Below, in pieces: positions 1 through 8,551 of a stretch of DNA of 64,000 nucleotides. The notes under the pieces are model-generated. The model was not told the origin of the DNA. It made no database searches and saw only the letters and a program-made list of their open reading frames with translations. The position numbers and the translations under genes were made by a program. The first letter of the stretch is position 1, and the number at the start of each line of letters is the position of its first letter. Source of the stretch: CSP1-4 sp963777975 (GTDB lineage: Bacteria; Chloroflexota; Limnocylindria; Limnocylindrales; CSP1-4); assembly GCA_963777975.1 (NCBI GenBank), contig CAVZSO010000005.1, positions 194,163 through 258,162 on the forward strand, read 5' to 3'.

Positions 1-138
1 CCTCGATCCCAGGAGGTCGCCGTCATCCGACGCGACCAGCTGGCCGACTTCCTTGGCGCACAGCCGGCGCTGCGGCAGATGACGGCCGACCGCCGCGAGC
101 GGATCGCTGGCCTCCTGCGGGACCTGGTCGAAGGCTGA
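1..138 (+). CDS. C-terminal end of an unidentified protein (partial)
   Basis: A reading frame open from the left edge ends with TGA at 136-138, giving 45 residues that finish LLRDLVEG. It is rich in Arg, Asp and Leu and looks helical. The start lies outside the window and no family can be recognised. It converges on the aminotransferase gene, with one base between the two ends. Confidence 0.5.
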   Translation, partial: PRSQEVAVIRRDQLADFLGAQPALRQMTADRRERIAGLLRDLVEG

Positions 139-139
139 G

Positions 140-1409
140 TCAGGCAGGTCCCTTCGAGGCCAGCTCGCGCAGGTCGGCGAGCAGCAGGTCCACCTCCGCC
201 GAGGTGTTGTAGTGCACGAGGCCGATGCGCAGAAGGCCCCCCGACGCGGCCAGTCCCAAGCCGCTCGACGAGGTTGACGGCGTAGAAGTCACCGTCCCAG
301 GTGAAGATGCCGCGGCGACCGAGCTCGGCGGCGAGGTCAGCCGGTGACCATCCCACAAGGCGCATCGCGACCGTCGGCGTTCGGTGGTCGAAGCGCGTCG
401 GGTCGGTGATGCCCCAGATGGTCACGCCTGGGATGGCCAATAGCCCGGCGATGAGCCGCTCGCTGAGGTCGCGCTCGTAGCGCTTGATGGCCGCCATGGC
501 GGCGTGGACGTCGAGCCGCCGACCGGCCATCGCGCCGAACCCCTGGCGATGCGCGGGGTCGGCGCCACGACCGATCTCGGCCAGGTACTCGACGGCTTCG
601 GTCGTGGCGGCCATCCCTTCGTGGCTCTGGGTGCCCGATTCGTAGGCGTCCGGCGCCGGCCGCAGCTGGTAGCGCGATAAGGCAGCAAGGTGCTCAGGTC
701 GTCCGTACAGGACGCCGAGGTGGGGCCCGAAGAACTTGTAGATCGAGCAGGCCAGGAAATCGGTCTCGAGTTCCTCGACATCGATCGGCCCGTGGGGGGC
801 GAAATGGACAGCGTCGACGAACGTCCACGCGCCTGCGGCATGGGCGCGCCGGATGATGTCGCGGACCGGGTTGATGGTGCCGGTGGCGTTGGACGCCATG
901 CCCACGGCCACGAGGCGCGGTCGACCTTGGAGGGCTACGTCGAGCGTCGTCAGATCGAGCGTGCAGTCGCTCGGATCGATGTCGACCCAGCGCACGGTGG
1001 CTCCAGCGTCCGCCGCCATCAGGGTCCAGGGGCTGACGTTGGCGTCGTGGTCGAGCCGGGTGACGACGATGTCGTCACCGGGACCCAGCAGTCGGCCGAT
1101 GGCCCGACTGAGCATGAACGTCAACGTCGTCATGTTCGGCCCGAACTTGACGCTGCCGGGCGGTGCGCCGAGGAAGTCCTCCATGGCGGCGTGAGCCGCG
1201 TCGATGACCCGGTCGCTCTCGGCGGACGTCACGAAGGCACCGTGCGTGTTCGCGTTGTGCTCGCGAAAGTAGCGCGCGTAGGCGTCGATGACACGCTGCG
1301 GCACCTGCGTCCCGCCGGGCCCATCGAGGAAGACGACCGGCTCGCCGTCGAGTCGTCGCATGAGGGCCGGGAACTGGCCCCGCAGTGGGGTCGGGTCGAA
1401 GGCGGTCAT
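140..1409 (-). CDS. Cysteine desulfurase-like class V aminotransferase (frameshifted near its 3' end)
   Basis: PLP-dependent fold-type I enzyme of the cysteine-desulfurase-like group. From ATG 1409 the frame runs through FPALMRRLDGEPVVFLDGPG, a substrate loop with HANTHGAF, and the PLP-lysine motif SIYKFFGPHLG. It stays open to about position 258, where one extra base (CTTGG where CTGG is expected) shifts the frame. The true C-terminus LRIGLVHYNTSAEVDLLLADL follows in the next frame and stops at 140. Without the shift the protein would be about 422 residues, normal for the family. The substrate is unknown. It may be a cysteine desulfurase or a related lyase; no Fe-S assembly genes are adjacent. 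Confidence 0.8.
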
Positions 1410-1522
1410 CGACCGCAGGGTAGCGAACCGTGGCCCGCCGCGGGCTGAGCCTGGACGTACGGGTCGAAGCGCGCTCTGCGCCCGACGTCGCCGCGCCGGT
1501 GAAGCCGGCTCCTGGGCGCGAC

Positions 1523-2050
1523 CTAGGCCGTGACGCCGGTGGGCGCGGCCTCAGGTGCGATCGGATCCGCGCCCGGGAACCAGGCGCCCAGATCGAGGTC
1601 GGCCTGATAGGCCTCGACGGCGTAGCGGTTGACCCACGCGAACGCGTGCTCCGACTGGCCCGCGTCGGGCGCGTCGCGCAGCCCGACCGTCACATGGCCG
1701 AGCATGACGAATGGACCGCCGGGCCGCGTCAGCGATCGGCCCGGGTCATAGCCGGGCAGGGTGGGTAGCTCGCCCGCGATCGTGAAAGGCCCGATCGACA
1801 GACTCAGCGCGTGCCACGAGGCATGCACTGGCGTGGCGGTCTCCACCGGGCAGACGACCATCAGCAGGTCGTCGGTCTCGATGACGGCACGCGTCTGGCT
1901 CTCGCGCGGGCCGCCGTCGATGGGGTCGAGCACGGGTCGTTCGAGCGACAGCGCATCAAGGGTCTCGAGCAGGTCGCCGAGCCTCTCGGAGCCCGTCAGG
2001 CGCCCATGCAGAAGTCCCGCCCCCGTATAGGCTTCGATCTGCGTGCTCAT
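1523..2050 (-). CDS. Uncharacterised conserved-looking protein
   Basis: Encodes 175 residues beginning MSTQIEAYTGAGLLHGRL. ATG 2050 was chosen because a GAGGA Shine-Dalgarno lies about 9 bases upstream, although the frame is open further out. There is no signal peptide or membrane segment. The middle has a beta-rich stretch (DDLLMVVCPVE) and a hydrophobic stretch FVMLGHVTVGL; the end is Pro/Ala-rich. A second protein at 6161-6745 has a similar architecture (short N-terminal strand, 'LD' stretch, polar middle), so they may be distant relatives. No function can be assigned. Confidence 0.6.
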   Translation of the reverse strand: MSTQIEAYTGAGLLHGRLTGSERLGDLLETLDALSLERPVLDPIDGGPRESQTRAVIETDDLLMVVCPVETATPVHASWHALSLSIGPFTIAGELPTLPGYDPGRSLTRPGGPFVMLGHVTVGLRDAPDAGQSEHAFAWVNRYAVEAYQADLDLGAWFPGADPIAPEAAPTGVTA

Positions 2051-2168
2051 GGCGGCGTCCTCGTCGCGAGGCGTCAGCGTCGCACGGATCGGGCCCCTGG
2101 GACCATCCCCATGGGTACCGTCGAGGCAAGGATGTTGGTACGCCCTCCGCGGTGCCAGAATGCGCCGC

Positions 2169-2564
2169 ATGGTCGGCCCCGAACCGCCTTCGGCTGCCGC
2201 CAGTGGGCGCCCGCATCGGAGCCTGGCGACCGCCTACCTCATCTGGTTCCTGCTCGGCATCTTCGGCGCCCACCGCTTCTACCTCGGCGATGCACGCGCC
2301 GGCCGCCGCTTCCTCGTCGCGCTCGGCGTCGGCGTCGCGCTGCCGGTGATCGGCCTGCTGCTGGCACTCGCGACCCGGAGCTTCGAGGGCGTTTCGCTCG
2401 GGTTGATCGGCTGGTCGGCCGGCCTGCTGGTCCTGCTTGGCGTGCTGCTGGCTGCCATCCTCGACGCCTTCCGGCTGCCGGCGCTGACGCGGCGCGCGAA
2501 TGGGGACGTCGATCCGACCGAACAGCCAGGGCACGACGGCATCAGGTCAGGCCAGGATGGATGA
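2169..2564 (+). CDS. TM2 domain membrane protein
   Basis: Small membrane protein with the TM2 signature: a first hydrophobic helix followed by FGAHRFYLGDARAG and a second helix (LLALATRSF region) then a third (LLVLLGVLLAAIL). The role of TM2 proteins in bacteria is not established. ATG 2169 is preferred over ATG 2160 because a -10-like CAGAAT (2156-2161) ends 7 bases before it, the pattern of a leaderless transcript seen at several other genes here. It is divergent from the uncharacterised gene ending at 1523. Confidence 0.75.
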   Translation: MVGPEPPSAAASGRPHRSLATAYLIWFLLGIFGAHRFYLGDARAGRRFLVALGVGVALPVIGLLLALATRSFEGVSLGLIGWSAGLLVLLGVLLAAILDAFRLPALTRRANGDVDPTEQPGHDGIRSGQDG

Positions 2565-2618
2565 GCGCTCCTTCGGGATGTGCTCAGGGCAGATGGGCGC
2601 GGATGGCGGGATGGGCGC

Positions 2619-2999
2619 TCAGCGCGCGGCGACGACCTCGACCTCGCAGCGCGCCCCGATGGCCAGGCCGGACACACCGATCGTGGCGCGGGTCGGGGGA
2701 TCGCTCGGGAAGGACTCACGCCAGACCTCGTTGTAGGCCGCGAAGTCGGCCATGTCGGTCAGGTAGACGGTGGCCTTGACCACGTCCGACAGGTCGAGGC
2801 CGACCAGTCTCAAGCGGTGTCGGACGTTGTCCAGCATCTGACGAACCTCGGCCGCGATGCCGCCCGGTACGACGGCACCGGTGAGCGGGTCGTCGCCGAC
2901 CTGGCCGGCCACGAAGACGAAACCGTTGGCCTCGACCAGCTGCGAGAACGGCAGGTGCCCGGGTGGGAGGCCGTCGGGTTGCAGCACCACCTTGGGCAT
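2619..2999 (-). CDS. RidA family protein (YjgF/YER057c/UK114)
   Basis: 126 residues, the usual size of the family. Recognisable by FSQLVEANGFVFVAGQVGDD, the helix with VRQMLDNVRHRL, and the C-terminal ATIGVSGLAIGARCEVEVVA. RidA proteins hydrolyse reactive enamine/imine intermediates released by PLP enzymes; the Arg of the GARCEVE stretch binds the carboxylate in characterised members. Proximity to two PLP-dependent class V aminotransferases fits such a role, but which enzyme it serves cannot be read from sequence. It is the first gene downstream of the tRNA on the same strand. Confidence 0.88.
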   Translation of the reverse strand: MPKVVLQPDGLPPGHLPFSQLVEANGFVFVAGQVGDDPLTGAVVPGGIAAEVRQMLDNVRHRLRLVGLDLSDVVKATVYLTDMADFAAYNEVWRESFPSDPPTRATIGVSGLAIGARCEVEVVAAR

Positions 3000-3030
3000 G
3001 GATCCCTCCTCGCGGTCCGTCAGGCCATGG

Positions 3031-3103
3031 TAGGGGAGCCTGGATTCGAACCAGGGACCGGCGGTGTATAAGACCGCTGCTCTAACCGCTGAGCTACTCC
3101 CCC
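3031..3103 (-). tRNA. tRNA-Ile with anticodon TAT (reads AUA)
   Basis: On the minus strand the 73-base element folds as a full cloverleaf. The acceptor is GGGGGAG with CTCCCC (G1 opposite U72), discriminator A. The D-arm is GCTC/GAGC. The anticodon stem is GCGGT/ACCGC around loop CTTATAC. The variable loop has five bases and the T-arm is CCTGG TTCGAAT CCAGG. The central loop triplet is TAT, so it decodes AUA. The CCA end is not encoded. Most bacteria read AUA with a CAT-anticodon tRNA modified by TilS, so this isoacceptor is uncommon. Confidence 0.88.
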
Positions 3104-3146
3104 GCGCCGATGCTACACCGCAGCACGGCCTCGGACGGGCGGTCGG

Positions 3147-3548
3147 TCAGGTGCCGGATCCGAAGAGCCGCGAGGCCACGGCCCGCAGCCCGCCCTGGCT
3201 GGATGGCGTCAGGGTGGGTGGAGCTTCGACTTCCTGGTAGACCCCGGAAAGGAGGGCCTCCTCCTCGGGGCTGCGCAGGGCCTGGATGGGCAGGTCGTCG
3301 GGGTCGAGCGGCCGAGGCGACTCGGCGACCAGGCGCGGCGGGCGAGCGTAAGCCGGAGCGCCCATGAGCTGGGGCATGGCCATGAAGCGCCCGCCGCCAC
3401 CACCGGAGCCGCTCGTGGATGGAGGCGCGGAGTTCCATGTGGGCTGGCCACCGGGCATCTCGTCGACGTCCGGCAGCGGCGCGAGACCCTCCACAAAGGG
3501 GTCGCTGGGGGCCATCGCTGAGGTGAAATCGTTCGTCAAGGTGCTCAA
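3147..3548 (-). CDS. Low-complexity hypothetical protein
   Basis: 133 residues if it starts at TTG 3548, or 122 from ATG 3515; no clear Shine-Dalgarno supports either. The sequence is Pro/Gly/Ser-rich with a run of glycines (SGSGGGGGRF) and an acidic N-terminal part, and contains no membrane segment. Codon use matches real genes here, but nothing identifies a family. It may be a disordered regulatory or envelope-associated protein, or not a gene. Confidence 0.4.
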   Translation of the reverse strand: MSTLTNDFTSAMAPSDPFVEGLAPLPDVDEMPGGQPTWNSAPPSTSGSGGGGGRFMAMPQLMGAPAYARPPRLVAESPRPLDPDDLPIQALRSPEEEALLSGVYQEVEAPPTLTPSSQGGLRAVASRLFGSGT

Positions 3549-3667
3549 TGCGGCGCTCGTGCGGGTTCGATGTCCAGCATGTCGGCGTCAGGATACGGCC
3601 TGTATGCGGCCTACGGGCTAGAGGACGATGGTACCGAACCGAGAAGTGGTGACACCCGACAACAGAC

Positions 3668-4045
3668 CTACAAGAGTGGTCTGATGAGCTGGAAGATGAC
3701 GACCAGCACGATGTACGCGACCGGGAAGGCGGCGAACATGCCCAGCATCGCGGCCCAGGCGGAACGGCGGCGGACGCCGGACGCACCGCTGGGCAGCGGG
3801 GCCCAGAGGTAGGTCAGGACGCTGCCGGCGCCGACCACGACCAGGATGTAGAGGACGAAAGCTCCGAGGCCGGCACCGATCCTCAGATCCCAGACGAGCA
3901 GGACGAGGCCGGCCACCACGGCCACGATGACGTCTGCCGTGATGGCGCGGACGATCGGGGGTGGCACGTTGCGCGCCTGTCGCCAGCGGATCTCCCACTC
4001 ACCGCGGGGTTCGACCTCGGGCTGCGGAGGGCCCGCCTGGCTCAT
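3668..4045 (-). CDS. Small integral membrane protein
   Basis: 125 residues with a charged N-terminus (GEWEIRWRQARNV) followed by three strongly hydrophobic stretches: about residues 38-52 (IVAVVAGLVLLVW), 58-80 (GAFVLYILVVVGAGSVLTYL) and 95-118 (AAMLGMFAAFPVAYIVLVVI). No enzymatic motif is visible. Its ATG overlaps the stop of the upstream class V aminotransferase by four bases, so the two are probably co-transcribed and translationally coupled. Function unknown. Confidence 0.7.
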   Translation of the reverse strand: MSQAGPPQPEVEPRGEWEIRWRQARNVPPPIVRAITADVIVAVVAGLVLLVWDLRIGAGLGAFVLYILVVVGAGSVLTYLWAPLPSGASGVRRRSAWAAMLGMFAAFPVAYIVLVVIFQLIRPLL

Positions 4046-5286
4046 GGTTGGTCGGCCGACAGGATGACCAGCTCCGGTCGACGCGGCAGGGTCGTCGGTG
4101 TGTGTGTGGCGATCGTCGCCACGGCCTCGACAAGGCGATCCAGCTCCACCTCGCTGTTCCAGAAGCCGATCGACAGGCGGACGGCATCGAGCGACACGAT
4201 CGTTCTCGTCGTGGCGAAGACCTGCTGCGCTAGCGCAGCCAGCAGCTCATCGCAGCTCCAGCCCGCCACTCGGATGGTGACCAGCGTGGCCATCTCGTCG
4301 AGCGGCGTCAGCAGCGTGACGCCGTCGATGGCCACCAACCGCTCTGCCGTCCGACGGGCCAGCCGGCCGGCCCGTTCGAACGCCCAGGGCAGCCCGACGG
4401 CCATCTGTAGCCAGCCGACCGCGCGGGCCAGGCCGACGATCGACGGTCGATGGACATCGGTCAGCTCGAAGCGGCGGCCGGTCGGCCAGGTCTCGCCCGC
4501 CAGCGGCAGGTCGAAGGACGCGAACGACGGGTAGCCGGCCCATGATTGGATAGCCTGCGCGCGCGCGCGTGGCGAGGCCCAGATGGCGCCGGTCCCGATC
4601 GGCCCGGCCAGCCACTTGTGGCCGGATAGCGCGATGACGTCGGCTCGCAGACGGCCGGCATCGACGGCGATGGCGCCGACCGACTGGGCGGCGTCGACGA
4701 CGAGCCAGGTGCCGTGGCGCTCGGCGAGGTCGGCGATGGCTTCGACCGGCAGCACGGCGCCGGTCGTCCACAGCACGTGCGAGACGGCGATCATCCGGGT
4801 CCGGGGCGTCATCGCAGCGCTCCATCCGCTGGAGGATCCGGTCGCCGTCGAAGCTGGGTCGACATGCACGACGTCGACCTCGACACCCGCCCGCGCGCGC
4901 ACCGACCAGATCGGGCCAGACAGGCCGGGATGCTCCGCGTCGGTGGTCACGATCCGGTCCCCTGGCCGCCAGTCGATCGCAAACAGTGCGTGATTCAGCG
5001 CTTCGGTCGCGCCGTGCGTGAGGCCGATGCCATCCAGGTCACCGGTGATCATCGCCGCCAGCACGCCCCGACACTCGTCCATGCGCTCTTCAAAGGCGAT
5101 GTAGCCGTCCAGATCGGCACGGCCGACGCGCAGCTCCCAGTCCTCGACCTCGCGCATGGCAGCGACCGTCTCGCGTGCCAGCGGTCCTGCCGTGCCGGCG
5201 TTCAGGTAGATGCCGCCGGTGGTGGCCGGCATCGCCTCGCGGATGGCAGCGACCTTGTCGGCATCCGGCATGAAGGGGGAGACCAT
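4042..5286 (-). CDS. Class V aminotransferase (cysteine desulfurase/isopenicillin-N epimerase-like)
   Basis: 414-residue PLP enzyme. The N-terminus YLNAGTAGPLARETVAAM is typical of the class V 'egtE/epimerase' branch. The HGATEALNHALF loop, the Asp of LVVDAAQSVG and the Schiff-base lysine motif SGHKWLAGPIGTGA are intact. It is therefore probably catalytic, although whether it is a desulfurase, a C-S lyase or an epimerase cannot be told. ATG 5286 or ATG 5271 (MPDADK) are both possible starts. It shares a 22-bp divergent intergenic region with the rhodanese-fold gene and overlaps the next membrane-protein gene by four bases. Confidence 0.82.
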   Translation of the reverse strand: MVSPFMPDADKVAAIREAMPATTGGIYLNAGTAGPLARETVAAMREVEDWELRVGRADLDGYIAFEERMDECRGVLAAMITGDLDGIGLTHGATEALNHALFAIDWRPGDRIVTTDAEHPGLSGPIWSVRARAGVEVDVVHVDPASTATGSSSGWSAAMTPRTRMIAVSHVLWTTGAVLPVEAIADLAERHGTWLVVDAAQSVGAIAVDAGRLRADVIALSGHKWLAGPIGTGAIWASPRARAQAIQSWAGYPSFASFDLPLAGETWPTGRRFELTDVHRPSIVGLARAVGWLQMAVGLPWAFERAGRLARRTAERLVAIDGVTLLTPLDEMATLVTIRVAGWSCDELLAALAQQVFATTRTIVSLDAVRLSIGFWNSEVELDRLVEAVATIATHTPTTLPRRPELVILSADQP

Positions 5287-5308
5287 GGGCTGGCTATGAT
5301 AGCCACCG

Positions 5309-6151
5309 ATGCCCGTGACCTACGCCCGCCCAGAGCTCATCGCGAGCCCGGATTGGCTCGCCGAGCAACTCGGGCGACCCGGCGTCCGGATCGTCGACTG
5401 TCGCTTCCGCGTCGACGGCACCGGCCGCCAGGTGCACGCCGCGGGGCACATCCCGGGCGCGGCCTATCTCGATTGGGCCACCGAGCTGGTCGACCCTGAC
5501 GACCCACTGCCATTCCAGCTCGCGGGCCCCGAGGCATTCGCGGCAGCGGCCGGCCGGGCAGGCATCGGGGACGGCACCACCGCGGTCCTCTACGACGACA
5601 CGACCTCGCTCTACGCGGCCCGGGTCTGGTGGAGCCTGCGCTGCTACGGGTTCGACGGCGTTCGCATCCTCGACGGCGGGTGGTCTGCCTGGCTGACGAG
5701 TGGGCGCCCGACGTCGTCGGCCGTGGCCCGCATCGAACCGTCCGTCCTGACCCCACGCGGCGTGCCGCGCCTGCGCCTCGCGACCGCGGACGTGAATGCG
5801 CTCCTCGGCTCACAAGGCGTCGAGCTCGTCGACACCCGGGCGCCGGCCGAATACCACGGTCAAGAGGGCAACGCCAAGCGGCTGGGGCATATCCCCGGGG
5901 CCATCAACGTCCCCTCGGCACTGCTCACCGAGCATGGCTCCGGCGTCTTCCTCGCGCCCGACCGCCTGTCAGCGCTCTTCACCGATGCGGGCGTGCGCCG
6001 TGACCGCCGGATCGTGCTCTACGACGGCGCGGGCATCGGCGCCGCCAAGGCGGCCTTCGCCCTGACCGTGCTGGGCTACGAGAACGTCGCGCTCTACGAG
6101 GGCGGCTGGTCCGCCTGGGGCAGTCGCCTGGATCTGCCCGTCGACCGCTGA
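5309..6151 (+). CDS. Tandem rhodanese-domain protein lacking the catalytic cysteine
   Basis: 280 residues with the two-domain layout of thiosulfate/3-mercaptopyruvate sulfurtransferases: N-terminal domain to about residue 130 (GHIPGAAYLDW, LDGGWSAWL) and C-terminal domain from about 165 (VDTRAPAEYHG, GHIPGAINVP, YEGGWSAWG). The active-site loop reads RIVLYDGAGIGAA, with Asp239 where sulfurtransferases have Cys. The corresponding N-domain loop (VLYDDTTS) also lacks Cys. It is thus unlikely to do persulfide transfer and may be a binding or regulatory rhodanese. A -10-like TATGAT (5295-5300) ends 8 bases before ATG 5309, suggesting a leaderless mRNA. Confidence 0.85.
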   Translation: MPVTYARPELIASPDWLAEQLGRPGVRIVDCRFRVDGTGRQVHAAGHIPGAAYLDWATELVDPDDPLPFQLAGPEAFAAAAGRAGIGDGTTAVLYDDTTSLYAARVWWSLRCYGFDGVRILDGGWSAWLTSGRPTSSAVARIEPSVLTPRGVPRLRLATADVNALLGSQGVELVDTRAPAEYHGQEGNAKRLGHIPGAINVPSALLTEHGSGVFLAPDRLSALFTDAGVRRDRRIVLYDGAGIGAAKAAFALTVLGYENVALYEGGWSAWGSRLDLPVDR

Positions 6152-6160
6152 ATGGGACCT

Positions 6161-6745
6161 TCAGGCGAGCGGCGGCTCGGACGGTCCAGCCGACTCTGAC
6201 GGCTCGGATGCGCTGACGACGACGCCGGCCCACACGTCCTGCTCCTGGAACGGGGCCAGGATCTGGGCACGAGCGTGGTTGAAGGCCAGGAAGGGCGCCG
6301 GCGTGCGTGCCTCGCTCAGGGAGTCGGACCAGAAGATCGCCTCGGTCATGGGCAGGAAGCGGCCGATCAGCTCCGCCAGGGACTCGTGGAGGTCGCGCTC
6401 GGGCAGCAGGTGGATGCGGCCGGTGATCTTGAACGGCGGCACGCTGACGGTGGCCATCTCGGGCACCTTGGCCATGCGCAGCTCGGGCGTCGGCTCGACC
6501 TCTGCCTCGGCGACGGCGAAGAGGATGGTCGCCAGGTTGATCTGGGCATAGGCGGCGCGCTCGACGACGGCGCGCACGCCGAAGTCCTCGAAGATGACGT
6601 TATCGAGGACGAGGAAGCTGGCCTCGGTGGCGTTCAGGACGTCGGTCAGCCGGCGATGCCGGGTGCGCAGGTCGCCGCGCACGACGTGCGCGTCGGTGTA
6701 GAGGGTGATGCGGGTGGACGACTCGGCGCCGATGTGCTCGAACAT
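6161..6745 (-). CDS. Uncharacterised protein
   Basis: 194 residues from ATG 6745, beginning MFEHIGAESSTRITLYTDA. A TATCCT hexamer ends six bases before this ATG, which favours it over GTG 6751 and suggests a leaderless transcript. Features are a beta-strand start (RITLYTDAHVVRGDL), an LVLDNVIFEDFG stretch, a central segment with PPFKITGRIHLLPE, and a Ser/Pro tail. There is no signal peptide or membrane span. The pattern resembles small beta-barrel-like proteins common in Chloroflexota genomes, but no function is known to me. Confidence 0.6.
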   Translation of the reverse strand: MFEHIGAESSTRITLYTDAHVVRGDLRTRHRRLTDVLNATEASFLVLDNVIFEDFGVRAVVERAAYAQINLATILFAVAEAEVEPTPELRMAKVPEMATVSVPPFKITGRIHLLPERDLHESLAELIGRFLPMTEAIFWSDSLSEARTPAPFLAFNHARAQILAPFQEQDVWAGVVVSASEPSESAGPSEPPLA

Positions 6746-6799
6746 GGCCACAGGATACGGTCGTCCGGCCGGCCTGACGAGGGGTCCCGAGATGGTCCT

Positions 6800-8500
6800 T
6801 TAGTCGGGCTCGCGGGGCTCGGCCGCACCACTGACCGCATAGGCCACCGCCCCGCTCGTCCGCTCGTGGAGCCGCTCGACGCTCGAGAGGCGATCGATCT
6901 CGTCGGCCGTCTTGTCCGGTCGGAGGCGCACGATGCGTGGAAAGCGGAGCGCGAACCCTGACGCGTGGCGCGTCGAGCGCATGATCACGTCGAAGGCGAT
7001 CTCGACCACGATGGTCGGCTCGACGAGCCGGTAGCGCCCGAATCGTTGCAGCGTGTGGGCCTCGAACCAACGGGTCATCTCGGCGATCTCGACGTCGGTC
7101 AGCCCGCTATATGCCTTGCCGATGGTCGCCAGCCGCCGGTCGGCCGCGGGACGATCATCGATGACCGCGAAGGTGTAGTCGGAAAGCACGCCGTGGCGTT
7201 TGCCGTGGCCGACCTCGACGCCGACAACGACGCAGTCGAGGGTCGCCAGCGGCTTCTTGAGCTTGAGCCAGCCGTAGCCTCGCCGGCCCGGCGAGTACGT
7301 GCTCTCGGGGTCCTTGACCATCAAGCCTTCATTGCCACGCGCACGAGCGGCCTCGAAGTGGCGCTCGAGGGCGGGCTCGTCCGTCGCCGTGACCATTCGC
7401 GAGACACCGAAGCCCGGCGCCGAATCGAGGCCCAGCGCGTCGAGTCGGTCGCGTCGCTCGGTCAGCGGGCGCCGCAAGAGGGGCTCGAGATCACCGTCGG
7501 CACCGACTGCCAGGGCATCGAAGGCGACGAAGATGCAGGGCACCTCGGCGAGCAGCGCGGCCGACGGCTTCTTGCGACCCAGCCGCGTCTGGAGTCGCTG
7601 GAAGGGCATCGCGCCGCCATCCTTCCAGGCCAGCAGCTCACCGTCGAGGATGCCCTCCCAGGGCAGATCGGCAGCGGCCGTGACGACCTCCGGGAACTGG
7701 CCGCTGACGTCGTGCATGTCCCGGCTGTAGAGCCGCGTCTCATCACCCAGGCGATGGAGCTGGGCGCGGATGCCGTCGTACTTGTCCTCGACCCAGACCG
7801 GGCTGCCCAGCCGCTCGATGACCTCGGCGGCGTCGGCGGCTGGCGACGCGAGCATCGACTTGAGCGGCCGGAAGAGGGTCAGCGAGGCGGACTCCAGGAC
7901 GCCGTCACGAGCCAGCTCGGCCGTGCGCCCGATATCGCCGGTCAGCATCCCGGCCCATTTCACGGCTTCCAGTGGCTGCTCGAAGGCTGCCGCGATGGCT
8001 GCCTCGAGATGCCCTTCCCGGAGCCCGATGCGCATGTCGCCGCCCATCACCTTGACCACGTACTTGGCGGTCAGCGGATCGCATCGCCAGAGCAGGGTCC
8101 GGAAGATGGTCGCCTTGTCGGCCGCCCCACGAGCGGCGGCGATGGCGGTCATCGCGTCGGCGACGTCGGTCAGGCTGGGCAGCTCGCCGCTCGGTCGTCG
8201 ACGGCCCTCCAGCAAGACGTCGTAGACCGCCTGGCCGAGATCGGACGACCGGTCATAGGCGCGCCCGAGGGCGCCTTCGTCGGCGTCCGTCTCGGCTTCG
8301 ACGGCGGCCGAGATGGCGGCCCAGCCGAGGCCGGTCGTGCGCGGATCCCGCTCCGGGAACGGGCGACCGGAGAGGTAGGTCACGGCGATGGGAAGCTCGG
8401 CCGGGCTGAGCGACCGGAGATACTCGGCGAGGATGGCGACCTTCTCCGACGTCCGGCCGGTCGCCGCCAGGCGCTCGGCCGTCTCGCTCCACCGGCGCAT
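6800..8500 (-). CDS. lig: ATP-dependent DNA ligase
   Basis: 566 residues, the size of archaeal-type/LigB ATP ligases. An N-terminal helical DNA-binding domain (to about 210) is followed by the adenylation domain with motif I EDKYDGIRAQ (nucleophile Lys240), LYSRDMHDVSGQFPEV, DGELLAW and GNEGLMVKDP. An OB-fold domain follows, with WLKLKKPLATLDCVVVGVE. All nucleotidyltransferase motifs are present, so it should seal nicks with ATP. ATG 8500 was chosen because GGAGGAG precedes it by 7 bases; the frame continues open upstream without coding character. It is divergent from the GNAT gene. Such ligases accompany the essential NAD-dependent LigA and usually serve repair. Confidence 0.9.
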   Translation of the reverse strand: MRRWSETAERLAATGRTSEKVAILAEYLRSLSPAELPIAVTYLSGRPFPERDPRTTGLGWAAISAAVEAETDADEGALGRAYDRSSDLGQAVYDVLLEGRRRPSGELPSLTDVADAMTAIAAARGAADKATIFRTLLWRCDPLTAKYVVKVMGGDMRIGLREGHLEAAIAAAFEQPLEAVKWAGMLTGDIGRTAELARDGVLESASLTLFRPLKSMLASPAADAAEVIERLGSPVWVEDKYDGIRAQLHRLGDETRLYSRDMHDVSGQFPEVVTAAADLPWEGILDGELLAWKDGGAMPFQRLQTRLGRKKPSAALLAEVPCIFVAFDALAVGADGDLEPLLRRPLTERRDRLDALGLDSAPGFGVSRMVTATDEPALERHFEAARARGNEGLMVKDPESTYSPGRRGYGWLKLKKPLATLDCVVVGVEVGHGKRHGVLSDYTFAVIDDRPAADRRLATIGKAYSGLTDVEIAEMTRWFEAHTLQRFGRYRLVEPTIVVEIAFDVIMRSTRHASGFALRFPRIVRLRPDKTADEIDRLSSVERLHERTSGAVAYAVSGAAEPREPD

Positions 8501-8551
8501 CGATCGCTCCTCCGTCAAGCCGCGGCCGCGATGGTATAGCATCGCCCTCCC

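Noticed and set aside
6965..8539. 524-codon open frame on the plus strand
   Set aside because: It lies wholly antisense to the DNA ligase, whose catalytic motifs are all intact.
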